Origin: Hydrogenophaga sp.
Lineage (GTDB): Bacteria > Pseudomonadota > Gammaproteobacteria > Burkholderiales > Burkholderiaceae_C
NCBI RefSeq assembly: GCF_030651625.1
Contig: NZ_JAUSCF010000024.1
Span: 1 to 64,000 of the forward strand
DNA: 64,000 nt
Direction of reading: 5' to 3'
Positions 18,612-26,731 of the stretch are shown here, piece by piece. Each line of letters starts with the position of its first letter. The stretch's first letter is position 1. The notes beneath the pieces were generated by a model. That model did no database searches and was not told the DNA's origin. It was given only the letters and a program-made list of their open reading frames with translations. Made by a program: the position numbers and the translations under genes.

Positions 18612-19067
18612 ATGAGAACCTTTGAAAAATTGGCCGACCTGGCCGCTTGTGTGGGTCAGGAAGTGGCGGTCAGCGACTGGGTGACCATCACCCAGGAACA
18701 GGTCAATCTGTTCGCACAAGCCACGGGCGATCACCAATGGATCCATGTGGATGCCGAGCGGGCGAAGCAGGGCCCGTTTGGCGCACCGATCGCCCACGGC
18801 TTCCTGACGCTGTCGCTGCTGCCGGTGTTTTTCGAGTCATCGATGGCCGTCACCCAGTCCCGAATGGGCGTCAATTACGGATTGAACAAGGTGCGGTTCA
18901 CCGCGCCCGTGCCTGTTGGCAGCCGACTGCGCGCCCGCATGACGCTGCTGGCGAGCGAGCCCATCGAAAACGGCGGCGTCCAGATGACCTGGTCCGTGCG
19001 GGTTGAACGTGAAGGCGTTGAAAAACCTGTCTGTGTGGCCGAGTCGCTGGTGCGGCGTTACCCCTGA
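18612..19067 (+). CDS. MaoC-like hot-dog dehydratase
   Basis: This 151-residue hot-dog protein carries the R-specific enoyl-CoA hydratase signature FAQATGDHQWIHVDAERA with catalytic Asp and His (about residues 40-45), then GAPIAHGFLTLSLLP. The protein hydrates trans-2-enoyl-CoA to (R)-3-hydroxyacyl-CoA, a link between beta-oxidation and PHA synthesis in related bacteria (family knowledge). It stands alone between the parA gene and a small hypothetical gene. Confidence 0.9.
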   Translation: MRTFEKLADLAACVGQEVAVSDWVTITQEQVNLFAQATGDHQWIHVDAERAKQGPFGAPIAHGFLTLSLLPVFFESSMAVTQSRMGVNYGLNKVRFTAPVPVGSRLRARMTLLASEPIENGGVQMTWSVRVEREGVEKPVCVAESLVRRYP

Positions 19068-19103
19068 CTCGGTGGTATTGCGCTGTCGCGCGTTCGCGTG
19101 GCG

Positions 19104-19427
19104 CTACTTGATGTAGGTGATCTGCTTCGGGTCGAGCCAGCCTTCGAATACCTTCACCAGGCCATTGATGCGTTCGGCAGCAATGCCCTGGTCGTGGCGC
19201 TGGGAAATCAACAGGTAGATGTCGTTGCGCAGCATCCAGAGTTCGCGCGGGGTCTTGGCGTTTTCAATCTTGAGCCGCAGGCGTTGAGCCGGCAGGCTGG
19301 TGCAATCTTCAAACGCCAGCAGCAGGTCCTTGCGAATCGCAGCAAGGTCTTTCAGCGAAGCTGTTCTCGACTTTCGAAAGCCTGGCTTCAGTGACACCCG
19401 GATGATGCGGGCAATGGTGGTGATCAA
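19104..19427 (-). CDS. Conserved small hypothetical protein
   Basis: This ~107-residue basic, helix-rich protein has ELWMLRNDIYLLISQRHDQG and ERINGLVKVFEGWL, which I recall as a small hypothetical conserved in Comamonadaceae. A TTG start at 19427 is chosen: it has a CGGAGA ribosome site 5 bp upstream and gives the N-terminus MITTIARIIRVSL. The ORF-track start is a GTG at 19523 inside an intergenic palindrome (CCCCTCAGCGTGAGGGG) with no ribosome site. Function unknown. Confidence 0.7.
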   Translation of the reverse strand: MITTIARIIRVSLKPGFRKSRTASLKDLAAIRKDLLLAFEDCTSLPAQRLRLKIENAKTPRELWMLRNDIYLLISQRHDQGIAAERINGLVKVFEGWLDPKQITYIK

Positions 19428-19572
19428 TGGAGTCTCCGGGCGATCGGGTGAATCGCGCTTGTCTCGCTGCGACTCATGGGTTGACCTGAGCCGCGCAAAA
19501 AATGGTCCCTGATTGTGCCCCACCTCAACCCCTCAGCGTGAGGGGGGCAGACTACCAGAAAGGTGATGCATT

Positions 19573-20046
19573 TCACGCTGACGTTGTTGCAAAGTCATGC
19601 TGGCGCCAGGCCTCGAACACCACCACCGCCACCGCGTTGGACAGGTTCAGGCTGCGCTGCCCCTGCTTCATGGGCAGCCTGAGTCGTTGGGGAAACGGAA
19701 ACTGGTTTCGAATCGCATCTGAAAGCCCTTGGGTTTCCGATCCGAAAACGAGCCAGTCCCCGGGCTGGAACATGGTGTCGAACACATTGTGCTGTCCCTG
19801 CGTGGTGAGGGCAAACATGCGGTGCGGCTGTGGACTTTCGCTTTGCAGGAAATGGTCCCAGTCGGTATGTCGGCGAACTTCTGCGTACTCATGGTAGTCG
19901 AGGCCTGCGCGCCTCATTTGCTTGTCATCCATGGAGAATCCGAGGGGTTCGATCAGGTGCAGCACGCATCCCGTGTTCGCGCAAAGCCGGATCACATTGC
20001 CGGTGTTGGGCGGAATTTCCGGTGCAACCAGTACCACGTGAAACAT
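19573..20046 (-). CDS. trmL: tRNA (cytidine(34)-2'-O)-methyltransferase
   Basis: This 157-residue SPOUT methyltransferase 2'-O-methylates the wobble base of leucine tRNAs. Family motifs are present: EIPPNTGNVIRLCANTGC near the N-terminus, LVFGSETQGLSDAI, and the C-terminal knot LRLPMKQGQRSLNLSNAVAV. Length is normal. A promoter candidate lies about 120 bp upstream. The comF gene lies further upstream on the same strand with 188 bp between. Confidence 0.93.
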   Translation of the reverse strand: MFHVVLVAPEIPPNTGNVIRLCANTGCVLHLIEPLGFSMDDKQMRRAGLDYHEYAEVRRHTDWDHFLQSESPQPHRMFALTTQGQHNVFDTMFQPGDWLVFGSETQGLSDAIRNQFPFPQRLRLPMKQGQRSLNLSNAVAVVVFEAWRQHDFATTSA

Positions 20047-20167
20047 GACAGTTGAGGAGCGGTGGTTCCAGGACCGTCCAGGCGGTCCCCGAACGGAGGT
20101 TGAGGGTCAATCGACAAATGGCGGCATGATACCGCCAGGTCCTGAGGTGGCGTTTTGAGTTGTCATG

Positions 20168-20196
20168 AATTCTCTGCATGCCGATGTTTGTGTCAA
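20168..20196 (-). promoter_or_regulatory. Predicted sigma70 promoter of trmL
   Basis: On the minus strand, TTGACA (20191-20196) and AGAATT (20168-20173) are separated by exactly 17 bp. A start near 20161 would give a leader of about 115 nt containing the small stem GGACCG-N6-CGGTCC. Confidence 0.45.
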
Positions 20197-20234
20197 TTCA
20201 CTGAAAATTGGATTTCGTGTGGCGTCGCTGTTTT

Positions 20235-20966
20235 TTACACAGCGGGGGTGCGCGCAAACACCAGCGCGCTGACACGAGAGACGCCGACTCCCGCTAGCGC
20301 CTGTCCTGCCGCCTGAAGCGTGGCGCCGGTGGTGGTGACATCGTCGACGAGGAGCACATGCGTACCGGCGAAGCGGGATGATTCAGGCGGATTCACAAGA
20401 AACACGCCTCGCAGGTTGCGCATGCGTTCTTCACGCGACAGGCTGTGCTGGTCGGGCGCTTCACCTGTGCGCAGCAGTGCCTGTCTGATCTTCGGTGCCA
20501 CCTTCGCCTGTGTGCCCAGGGCTTGATGGTGCAGGGCTTTCACCAGTTCCCAGGATTGGTTGAATCCGCGAGTGGCAAGCCGGAGTGGCGTGAGCGGTAT
20601 CGGCACCATGGCATCGCACTCGGACACCAGTTGCCGGGCCAAAGGCGTGCGCAGTATCAATTCGGCCATGGGATTTGCCCAGCCGGGTTGTTCTCGGAAC
20701 TTGAACTGGGCCACGATATGGTCCCAGGGATACGCATAGTCAACCGCGACCACACACTGCCCTACCGCTGGGCTTTCGATGCGTGTGACGCAGCTCCCGC
20801 AACGACCGGTGTCCACAGCCATGGGCGCAGCGCAGCACGTGCAACGCAGGCGAGGCGCGGCGAACCGCCGAGCGCAAGCTGCACAGATGGGCTGGGATGG
20901 CCAGCTTCCGCATACCTCGCAAATCGAAGGAAGCCAGTCTGCCTTGAGCTGGAACGGGAAACGCAT
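20235..20966 (-). CDS. comF: ComF family phosphoribosyltransferase-like protein
   Basis: This 243-residue protein has an N-terminal double zinc ribbon (CEVCG, CAAC, CTCCAAP, CGSC; about residues 14-70). A PRTase-like domain follows: DAMVPIPLTPLRLATRGFNQ, then the PRPP loop HVLLVDDVTTTGATLQ near residue 210. ComF proteins support DNA uptake and recombination in competent bacteria. The start at 20966 (MRFPFQLKADWLP) is taken because the ORF-track extension to 21062 is low-complexity. It is divergent from the BioC-like gene. Confidence 0.9.
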   Translation of the reverse strand: MRFPFQLKADWLPSICEVCGSWPSQPICAACARRFAAPRLRCTCCAAPMAVDTGRCGSCVTRIESPAVGQCVVAVDYAYPWDHIVAQFKFREQPGWANPMAELILRTPLARQLVSECDAMVPIPLTPLRLATRGFNQSWELVKALHHQALGTQAKVAPKIRQALLRTGEAPDQHSLSREERMRNLRGVFLVNPPESSRFAGTHVLLVDDVTTTGATLQAAGQALAGVGVSRVSALVFARTPAV

Positions 20967-21102
20967 CGCGCCAATATACTGACGAGGCTTTGGCGGCGGC
21001 CCTCTGACCCTGTCAGATGGCGCAACGACCACCGCTACAGCTGCCGCTGCTGACCCATTCAATCGGTTTCCCCTGCCTGATTTTCACCATCGTCGCGTTG
21101 TT

Positions 21103-22011
21103 TTGAGCACCTCCATCGCCCCTGAGAACGTTGTGCCCGGAATGGACGCCGTCGCTGCCAACCGTTGGCGCGCGCGTGCGCGCACGGGAAGCCCCTGGTT
21201 GCATGAGGAGGTGGCATCCCGGATGGTGCAGCGGTTGCCCTGGTTCCGGGAAAAGCCTGCCAGCTGGCTGCACTGGGAGCCTGTGAACGGCGGCTTGCAG
21301 GGGCACCGCAAGTTGGGCGAATACCTGCCACAGGCCAGGTGCCATGTGAGCGCCATGAATCTGCCCCAGGCGCTGGAAGCCACACGAGATCCTGCCAAAA
21401 CATTCTGGAAGACTGCGCCGTGGGTGCGCAATCGGCAACCCATGGCTCCTGCACCGGATACCCGTGTCGCCATGCTTTGGGCGAACATGGCCCTGCACCT
21501 GGAGCCCATGCCTCAGGCCCTGTTGCGCCGGTGGTCCGATCGCATCGCCGTCAACGGATTCCTGATGTTTTCCTGCCTTGGTCCGGACAGCTTGCGCGAA
21601 CTGAGGCAGGTTTACCGCCAAGTGGGGTGGCCAGAGCCGGCCCATGCGTTCACGGACATGCACGACTGGGGAGACATGCTGGTGCACAGCGGATTTGCCG
21701 AGCCGGTCATGGACATGGAGCGCATCACCCTTTCGTACAGTGGTGCCCCCACCTTGTTGGCCGATCTCCGTGATCTTGGGCGCAACCTGCAAGTCGACCG
21801 CTTCCGCGCTCTGAGAGGCCATCGGTGGCGCGATCGCTTGATGGCCGAAATCGAGGCCGGGCTGCCTCGAGATCAGGACGGACGCCTGCTACTGACTTTC
21901 GAGATCATCTACGGTCACGCATTCAAGCCACAGCCCAGATCAGCGGCGGGTGGAAGTCAGTCGGTGCCGGTCGACAAAATGCGCGCCATGCTGCGAGCAA
22001 CTCGACGCTGA
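21103..22011 (+). CDS. BioC-like methyltransferase-fold protein
   Basis: This 302-residue protein resembles the proteobacterial BioC-like group often labelled biotin synthesis protein. Its C-terminal half has GFLMFSCLGPDSLRELR and FTDMHDWGDMLVHSGFAEPV, typical of malonyl-ACP methyltransferase relatives. The SAM-binding motif I region, however, reads SWLHWEPVNGGLQGHRKL instead of a DxGxGxG loop, so SAM binding is doubtful. It has a TTG start at 21103; no other bio gene is near. Confidence 0.75.
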   Translation: MSTSIAPENVVPGMDAVAANRWRARARTGSPWLHEEVASRMVQRLPWFREKPASWLHWEPVNGGLQGHRKLGEYLPQARCHVSAMNLPQALEATRDPAKTFWKTAPWVRNRQPMAPAPDTRVAMLWANMALHLEPMPQALLRRWSDRIAVNGFLMFSCLGPDSLRELRQVYRQVGWPEPAHAFTDMHDWGDMLVHSGFAEPVMDMERITLSYSGAPTLLADLRDLGRNLQVDRFRALRGHRWRDRLMAEIEAGLPRDQDGRLLLTFEIIYGHAFKPQPRSAAGGSQSVPVDKMRAMLRATRR

Positions 22012-22124
22012 ACCTGTGCGCGGGTATGGCGAGGGCTTCGGGTGATTGATCGAGTGCCTTGCCACCTTGTCCGACTCGGATGTGGCGTCTTTGTCAGGGG
22101 AGGCCCCGTTTGACCTCGCTACAA

Positions 22125-22138
22125 TTGACGATTGTCAA
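22125..22138. promoter_or_regulatory. Palindromic Crp/Fnr-superfamily-like site
   Basis: TTGACGATTGTCAA (TTGAC-N4-GTCAA) is an inverted repeat of the spacing used by Dnr/NnrR/FNR-type regulators. It overlaps a TACAAT hexamer at 22120-22125 and lies about 75 bp before the DUF2244 gene. The binding protein is unknown. Confidence 0.4.
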
Positions 22139-22207
22139 AAACTTCTGGGCATATTCCCAGCGCTGACGTGCTTGGCTTCTGTCGGGTGCGGCCTTTTGAG
22201 GTGGCGG

Positions 22208-22690
22208 ATGTTGAGTCCAGCGAGCGACGGGTTTCGGTTGGCCTCGGTATCTGATGCCGGCTGGCATTGGACCTTGCACCGCAACTGCTCGATAACGCCA
22301 GCCCAGCTGGCATGGGTGTTTGCCGGGTTGGGTGCAGTGTCACTGGCAGTGGCGGTTTTTTTCTGGTTTCAGGGTGCGGTGCTGGTCTTGCCATTTGCCG
22401 CATTGGAGTTGCTTGCTTTGGGCGTTGCGTTTTTTGCGACGGCAAGGCATGCCACTGACGGTGAGCGGATCAGTCTCCATCAAGGTCGCCTGGTGGTGGA
22501 GGTGGAGTCCGCGGGGAGGATACACAGGAGTGAGTTTGTCGCTGGCCGGGTGCGTGTGCAACCCGTCAGGGGCCACGCCTTGATTGAGGTTGCTGGTGAC
22601 GGGCGTTCGGTCAGGTTGGGGCGTTTCATTCGCACCGATCTCCGGCCCGTGCTGGCGAAAGAATTGCGTCAGGCCTTGCTCAAGGCTTGA
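22208..22690 (+). CDS. DUF2244 membrane protein
   Basis: This 160-residue protein has family start DAGWHWTLHRNCSITPAQL, two adjacent transmembrane helices (LAWVFAGLGAVSLAVAVFFW and AVLVLPFAALELLALGVAFF), then a basic cytosolic tail ending in KELRQALLKA. DUF2244 genes regularly precede coxB in Burkholderiales, so an oxidase assembly or stability role is likely but unproven. Start ATG 22208 is chosen, with GAGGTGGCGG upstream; the track start at 22046 adds unrelated sequence. Confidence 0.85.
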   Translation: MLSPASDGFRLASVSDAGWHWTLHRNCSITPAQLAWVFAGLGAVSLAVAVFFWFQGAVLVLPFAALELLALGVAFFATARHATDGERISLHQGRLVVEVESAGRIHRSEFVAGRVRVQPVRGHALIEVAGDGRSVRLGRFIRTDLRPVLAKELRQALLKA

Positions 22691-22753
22691 GAGTGGGTCG
22701 AGCAGGTGGGTATCCCGACTGGAGCGGGGCTGGAAAGTTTGTTCTAATCGGCA

Positions 22754-22767
22754 TTGATATAAATCAA
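22754..22767. promoter_or_regulatory. FNR/ANR-type box upstream of coxB
   Basis: TTGATATAAATCAA is a perfect TTGAT-N4-ATCAA site centred about 29 bp before the coxB start. A -10-like TATATT lies at 22772-22777, so the box would overlap the spacer between -35 and -10. Binding there would be expected to repress, matching low-oxygen repression of aa3 oxidases. Confidence 0.75.
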
Positions 22768-22789
22768 TACTTATATTCGAGGCGGAAAA

Positions 22790-24004
22790 GTGAGTAAGAC
22801 GAAAACGATGGGTCCGGGTGAAAAAACTTCCTGGCTGCACAAGCTGATCGCCGCGAAACAGGTGATCGTGGGATCGGTGCTCGGTGCTGGCGTGTGGATC
22901 ACGGCAGCGGCGCAGCGGGTCAATGACCTTCCTGGCGGGCCAGCCGTCAACCAGCTCAACTTTGCACCGCCAGTCACACGCATTGCTGAAATGCAGCACT
23001 GGTTGCACTGGTTCATGATGGCCATCTGTGCCGTCATTTTCGTGGTGGTGTTTGGTGTGATGTTCTATTCCATCCTCAAGCACCGCAAGTCGGTTGGCCA
23101 CAAGTCGCAGGTGCTAGCCGAACCGATCTGGGTGGAGCTGGGCTGGACAATCGTGCCATTGCTGATTGTGATCGGCATGGCTTTGCCGGCGACCAAGGTG
23201 CTGGTGGCACAGAAGGACACGACCAATGCCGACCTGACCATCAAGGCGACCGGCATGCAATGGAAGTGGGGCTACGACTACATCAAGGGTGAAGGCGAAG
23301 GCATCGGTTTCCTTTCGACACTGGACAACCACCACCGTGTCATGTCCAACAGTGGCAAGCCAGAACCCACCGATGACTACCTGCTCAAGGTCGACAATCC
23401 GCTCGTGGTTCCGGTGAACAAAAAAATCCGCATCATCACTACCGCCAACGACGTCATCCATTCATGGATGGTGCCTGCATTCGGGGTGAAGCAGGACGCC
23501 ATTCCCGGTTTCGTGCGCGACACCTGGTTCCGTGCCGAGCAGACGGGCGACTTCTACGGTCAGTGCGCCGAGTTGTGCGGCAAGGAACATGCCTACATGC
23601 CCATTCATGTGAAGGTGGTTTCTGCCCAGGCCTATTCCGCCTGGGTGGCCGAGCAGCAGGCTTTGATTGCTGCTGCTGCCGATGACCCTACCAAGGTCTG
23701 GACCCTGTCCGATCTCGTGCAGCGCGGTGAGTCGGTTTACGCAGCGAACTGTGTGGCCTGCCATCAGGCTGGCGGACAGGGCGCAGGTCCCATCAAGGCC
23801 CTCGATGGCTCGGCGCTGGTGACCGATGCCGATCACAGCAAGATGATCAATGTGATGCTCAATGGAGCAGCCGGGGGTGCCATGCCCGCATGGAAACAAC
23901 TCTCGGACACCGAACTGGCAGCGGTGATCACGTTTGCCAAGAACAATTGGTCCAACCGGACGGAACAGATCGTGCAACCAGCCGAAGTGCTGTCTGCTCG
24001 CTGA
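22790..24004 (+). CDS. coxB: Cytochrome c oxidase subunit II with fused cytochrome c
   Basis: This 404-residue caa3-type subunit II has a hydrophobic N-terminus, two transmembrane helices (about 70-95 and 118-138) and the periplasmic CuA domain. Ligands are visible as DVIHSWMVPAFGVKQDAIPG and YGQCAELCGKEHAYMPIHV. A C-terminal cytochrome c domain carries CVACHQAGGQG (about residue 322) and a distal Met in GAMPAWKQL. It accepts electrons from cytochrome c and passes them to heme a of subunit I. The start is GTG with GAGGCGG upstream; ATG 22808 is an alternative. Confidence 0.95.
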   Translation: MSKTKTMGPGEKTSWLHKLIAAKQVIVGSVLGAGVWITAAAQRVNDLPGGPAVNQLNFAPPVTRIAEMQHWLHWFMMAICAVIFVVVFGVMFYSILKHRKSVGHKSQVLAEPIWVELGWTIVPLLIVIGMALPATKVLVAQKDTTNADLTIKATGMQWKWGYDYIKGEGEGIGFLSTLDNHHRVMSNSGKPEPTDDYLLKVDNPLVVPVNKKIRIITTANDVIHSWMVPAFGVKQDAIPGFVRDTWFRAEQTGDFYGQCAELCGKEHAYMPIHVKVVSAQAYSAWVAEQQALIAAAADDPTKVWTLSDLVQRGESVYAANCVACHQAGGQGAGPIKALDGSALVTDADHSKMINVMLNGAAGGAMPAWKQLSDTELAAVITFAKNNWSNRTEQIVQPAEVLSAR

Positions 24005-24047
24005 GAGCTGGTCACCGAAAACACATTGAGTCTCAAAGGAATCGACG

Positions 24048-25667
24048 ATGAGTGCAGTTCTTGACCACCACGATGCGCATGGGCACGACCACGACCACCA
24101 CGCCCCCACCGGCTGGCGTCGCTGGGTCTACGCCACCAACCACAAGGACATCGGTACCCTGTACCTGCTGTTCGCTTTCACCATGCTCATGGTGGGCGGC
24201 GTTCTGGCGCTGCTGATTCGCGCCGAGCTGTTCCAGCCTGGCCTGCAACTGGTGAACCCCGGGCTGTTCAACCAACTCACCACCATGCATGGCCTGATCA
24301 TGGTGTTCGGCGCCATCATGCCGGCGTTCGTGGGCTTTGCGAACTGGATGATCCCGCTGCAGATCGGCGCATCCGACATGGCATTTGCCCGAATGAACAA
24401 TTTCAGCTTCTGGCTGATGATTCCGGCCGCTTTGCTGCTGGTGGGTTCGTTCTTCATGCCCGGCGGTGCACCTGCCGCGGGCTGGACGCTCTACGCGCCC
24501 CTGACGCTGCAGATGGGTCCCTCGATGGACGCTGGCATCTTTGCCATGCACATCCTCGGTGCCTCGTCCATCATGGGCTCGATCAACATCATCGTGACCA
24601 TCCTGAACATGCGCGCCCCCGGAATGACGCTGATGAAGATGCCCATGTTCTGCTGGACCTGGCTGATCACCGCCTACCTGCTGATCGCCGTGATGCCCGT
24701 GCTGGCCGGCGCCATCACCATGACGCTCACTGACCGCCACTTCGGTACCAGTTTCTTCAACCCCGCTGGCGGCGGTGATCCGGTGATGTACCAGCACATC
24801 TTCTGGTTCTTCGGCCACCCCGAGGTCTACATCATGATCTTGCCGGCCTTCGGCATTGTCAGCCAGGTGGTGCCCGCATTTGCGCGCAAGAAGCTGTTCG
24901 GTTACGCCTCCATGGTGTACGCCACGGGTTCCATTGCCATCCTGTCGTTTGTCGTGTGGGCACACCACATGTTCACCACCGGCATGCCGGTGACTGGCCA
25001 GCTGTTCTTCATGTACTCGACCATGCTGATCGCCGTGCCCACGGGCGTGAAGATCTTCAACTGGATCGCGACCATGTGGAAGGGTTCGATGACCTTCGAG
25101 ACCCCGATGTTGTGGGCCGTGGGCTTCATTTTCGTGTTCACCATTGGGGGCTTCACCGGACTGATTCTGTCGGTGGCTCCGATCGACATCCAGATGCAGG
25201 ACACCTACTACGTGGTGGCGCACTTCCATTACGTGCTCGTGGCAGGGTCGCTGTTTGCGATGTTTGCCGGTATCTATTACTGGTTGCCCAAGTGGACCGG
25301 TGTGATGTACAGCGAGACCAGGGGCAAGATCCATTTCTGGTGGTCGATGATCTCGTTCAACGTCACGTTCTTCCCGATGCACTTCCTGGGATTGGCCGGT
25401 ATGCCGCGTCGCTATGCCGACTACCCGATGCAGTTTGCCGACTTCAACGCCATTGCGTCTGTCGGAGGGTTCGCGTTCGGATTCGCTCAGGTCTACTTCT
25501 TCATCGCCGTGGTCCTGCCCGCCATGAGGGGCATCGGAGAGAAAGCCCCGCAGAAGCCATGGGAAGGCGCCGAAGGGCTGGAGTGGGAGGTGCCCTCACC
25601 CGCGCCTTTCCATACCTTCGAAAACCCGCCCAAGCTGGATGCCACCGCGACCAAGGTCATCGGCTGA
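24048..25667 (+). CDS. coxA: Cytochrome c oxidase subunit I
   Basis: This 539-residue heme-copper oxidase core has about 12 transmembrane helices. Key sites visible are FNQLTTMHGLIMVFG (low-spin heme a His), FFGHPEVYIMILPAFGI (the CuB His cross-linked to Tyr and the K-channel Glu/Tyr), WAHHMFTTGM (CuB His pair) and YYVVAHFHYVLVAG (heme a3 and heme a ligands). The N-terminus is His/Asp rich (HHDAHGHDHDHHAP), an unusual metal-binding-looking tail. It lies 43 bp after coxB in the same operon. Confidence 0.96.
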   Translation: MSAVLDHHDAHGHDHDHHAPTGWRRWVYATNHKDIGTLYLLFAFTMLMVGGVLALLIRAELFQPGLQLVNPGLFNQLTTMHGLIMVFGAIMPAFVGFANWMIPLQIGASDMAFARMNNFSFWLMIPAALLLVGSFFMPGGAPAAGWTLYAPLTLQMGPSMDAGIFAMHILGASSIMGSINIIVTILNMRAPGMTLMKMPMFCWTWLITAYLLIAVMPVLAGAITMTLTDRHFGTSFFNPAGGGDPVMYQHIFWFFGHPEVYIMILPAFGIVSQVVPAFARKKLFGYASMVYATGSIAILSFVVWAHHMFTTGMPVTGQLFFMYSTMLIAVPTGVKIFNWIATMWKGSMTFETPMLWAVGFIFVFTIGGFTGLILSVAPIDIQMQDTYYVVAHFHYVLVAGSLFAMFAGIYYWLPKWTGVMYSETRGKIHFWWSMISFNVTFFPMHFLGLAGMPRRYADYPMQFADFNAIASVGGFAFGFAQVYFFIAVVLPAMRGIGEKAPQKPWEGAEGLEWEVPSPAPFHTFENPPKLDATATKVIG

Positions 25668-25695
25668 CACCGATGCTTTGAACGGATACCCACCG

Positions 25696-25809
25696 ATGAA
25701 AACGCCCGAACAAAAAAAACACAACCTGCGCCTGGGGCTGATTCTGGCGTCCGTGGCGCTGGTTTTTTTCCTCGGATTCATGGGCAAGATGGTGTACCTT
25801 GGGGGCTGA
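25696..25809 (+). CDS. Small cytochrome oxidase assembly protein
   Basis: This 37-codon ORF is too short for the ORF track: ATG at 25696, TGA at 25807. It encodes a charged start (MKTPEQKKHNLRLG), one transmembrane helix (LILASVALVFFLGF) and a short tail. It lies between coxA and ctaG, 28 and 34 bp away, where Burkholderiales clusters carry a small single-helix oxidase assembly protein. No close ribosome site better than GGATACCCACCG is seen. Confidence 0.75.
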   Translation: MKTPEQKKHNLRLGLILASVALVFFLGFMGKMVYLGG

Positions 25810-25843
25810 GGCTTCCTTGCACAATCGTTAACGAGCACCAGGC

Positions 25844-26452
25844 ATGGGACTGAAGCGCGAGAATTTCAAGATGGTCGGCAAGCTCTGCGTGATTGCGCTG
25901 GGCATGTTCGCCTTTGGCTATGCGCTGGTCCCCATTTACCGGGCCATCTGCGAAGTCACGGGCATCAACATTCTGGCGCTCTCCGAGCGGGAAGTGCCCG
26001 GGCTTCGTCCTTCGCTGCCGGCCAATACGCAGGTGGACGAATCTCGGACCATCACGGTTGAGTTCGACGTCAATGTCCGTGGCCCGTGGCATTTCAAACC
26101 CGAGGTGCGTTCGATGCAGGTTCATCCGGGTGAACTTGCCACGGTGATGTACGAGTTTCAGAACATCCAGAACCGCACCATGGCCGCGCAGGCCATTCCA
26201 AGCTATGCGCCGCGGCAGGCGACCAACCATTTCAACAAGCTGGAGTGTTTCTGCTTCACGCAGTACACCCTGGAAGCTGGCGAAAAGAAGGCCTGGCCGG
26301 TGGCGTTCGTGATCGACCCGCGACTGCCGAAAGACGTCACCACGATCACGCTGTCTTACACCTTCTTTGAAGTCGGTGGCAAGGTGCCCGCAGCGCCAGT
26401 CGACGTGCCGCTGGCCACCGGTACCCCAGCGAAACTGCCAGGCGCGGTATGA
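25844..26452 (+). CDS. ctaG: Cytochrome c oxidase assembly protein CtaG/Cox11
   Basis: This 202-residue Cox11 family copper chaperone delivers Cu to the CuB site of subunit I. It has one N-terminal membrane helix (LCVIALGMFAFGYALVPIYRAIC, about 12-34), a beta-sandwich domain and the copper-binding motif NKLECFCFTQYTL (about residues 128-140), then AFVIDPRLPKDV. Its stop overlaps the start of the DUF2970 gene by 4 bp. Confidence 0.95.
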   Translation: MGLKRENFKMVGKLCVIALGMFAFGYALVPIYRAICEVTGINILALSEREVPGLRPSLPANTQVDESRTITVEFDVNVRGPWHFKPEVRSMQVHPGELATVMYEFQNIQNRTMAAQAIPSYAPRQATNHFNKLECFCFTQYTLEAGEKKAWPVAFVIDPRLPKDVTTITLSYTFFEVGGKVPAAPVDVPLATGTPAKLPGAV

Positions 26453-26670
26453 ACCCACCCGTCCACAAACGCGAGGGCTCCTGGACCGGCACCGTCAAGG
26501 CGGTGTTGTGGGGTTTTCTGGGTGTGCGGCGCAATTCAGACTACCAGGACGACATCGCGAAGCTCAACCCGCTGCACATCATTGCTGTGGGTGTGCTGAT
26601 GGCGTTCCTGTTTGTTCTGTGCCTCATCTTTCTTGTGAACTGGGTCGTTGCATCAGGTGCGACCGGTTGA
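26449..26670 (+). CDS. DUF2970 membrane protein
   Basis: This 73-residue protein has the motif KAVLWGFLGVRRNSDYQDD followed by one transmembrane helix (LHIIAVGVLMAFLFVLCLIFLV). DUF2970 genes sit in this exact place, between ctaG and coxC, in related clusters. Translational coupling with ctaG is likely from the ATGA overlap. Function unknown, presumably oxidase assembly. Confidence 0.88.
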   Translation: MNPPVHKREGSWTGTVKAVLWGFLGVRRNSDYQDDIAKLNPLHIIAVGVLMAFLFVLCLIFLVNWVVASGATG

Positions 26671-26731
26671 TCCGGACATCGGTTTTCATTTTTCAGACAT
26701 TCAAACAAGCGCTTTGCAATTAGGAGTGAGC

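Noticed and set aside
20107-20166. 19-codon minus-strand ORF (MTTQNATSGPGG...) upstream of trmL as a leader peptide
   Set aside because: Its ATG lies at or before the predicted transcript start, so it is probably not transcribed.
24033-25382. 449-residue minus-strand ORF opposite coxA
   Set aside because: His/Gln/Arg-rich composition typical of antisense to GC-rich membrane genes.
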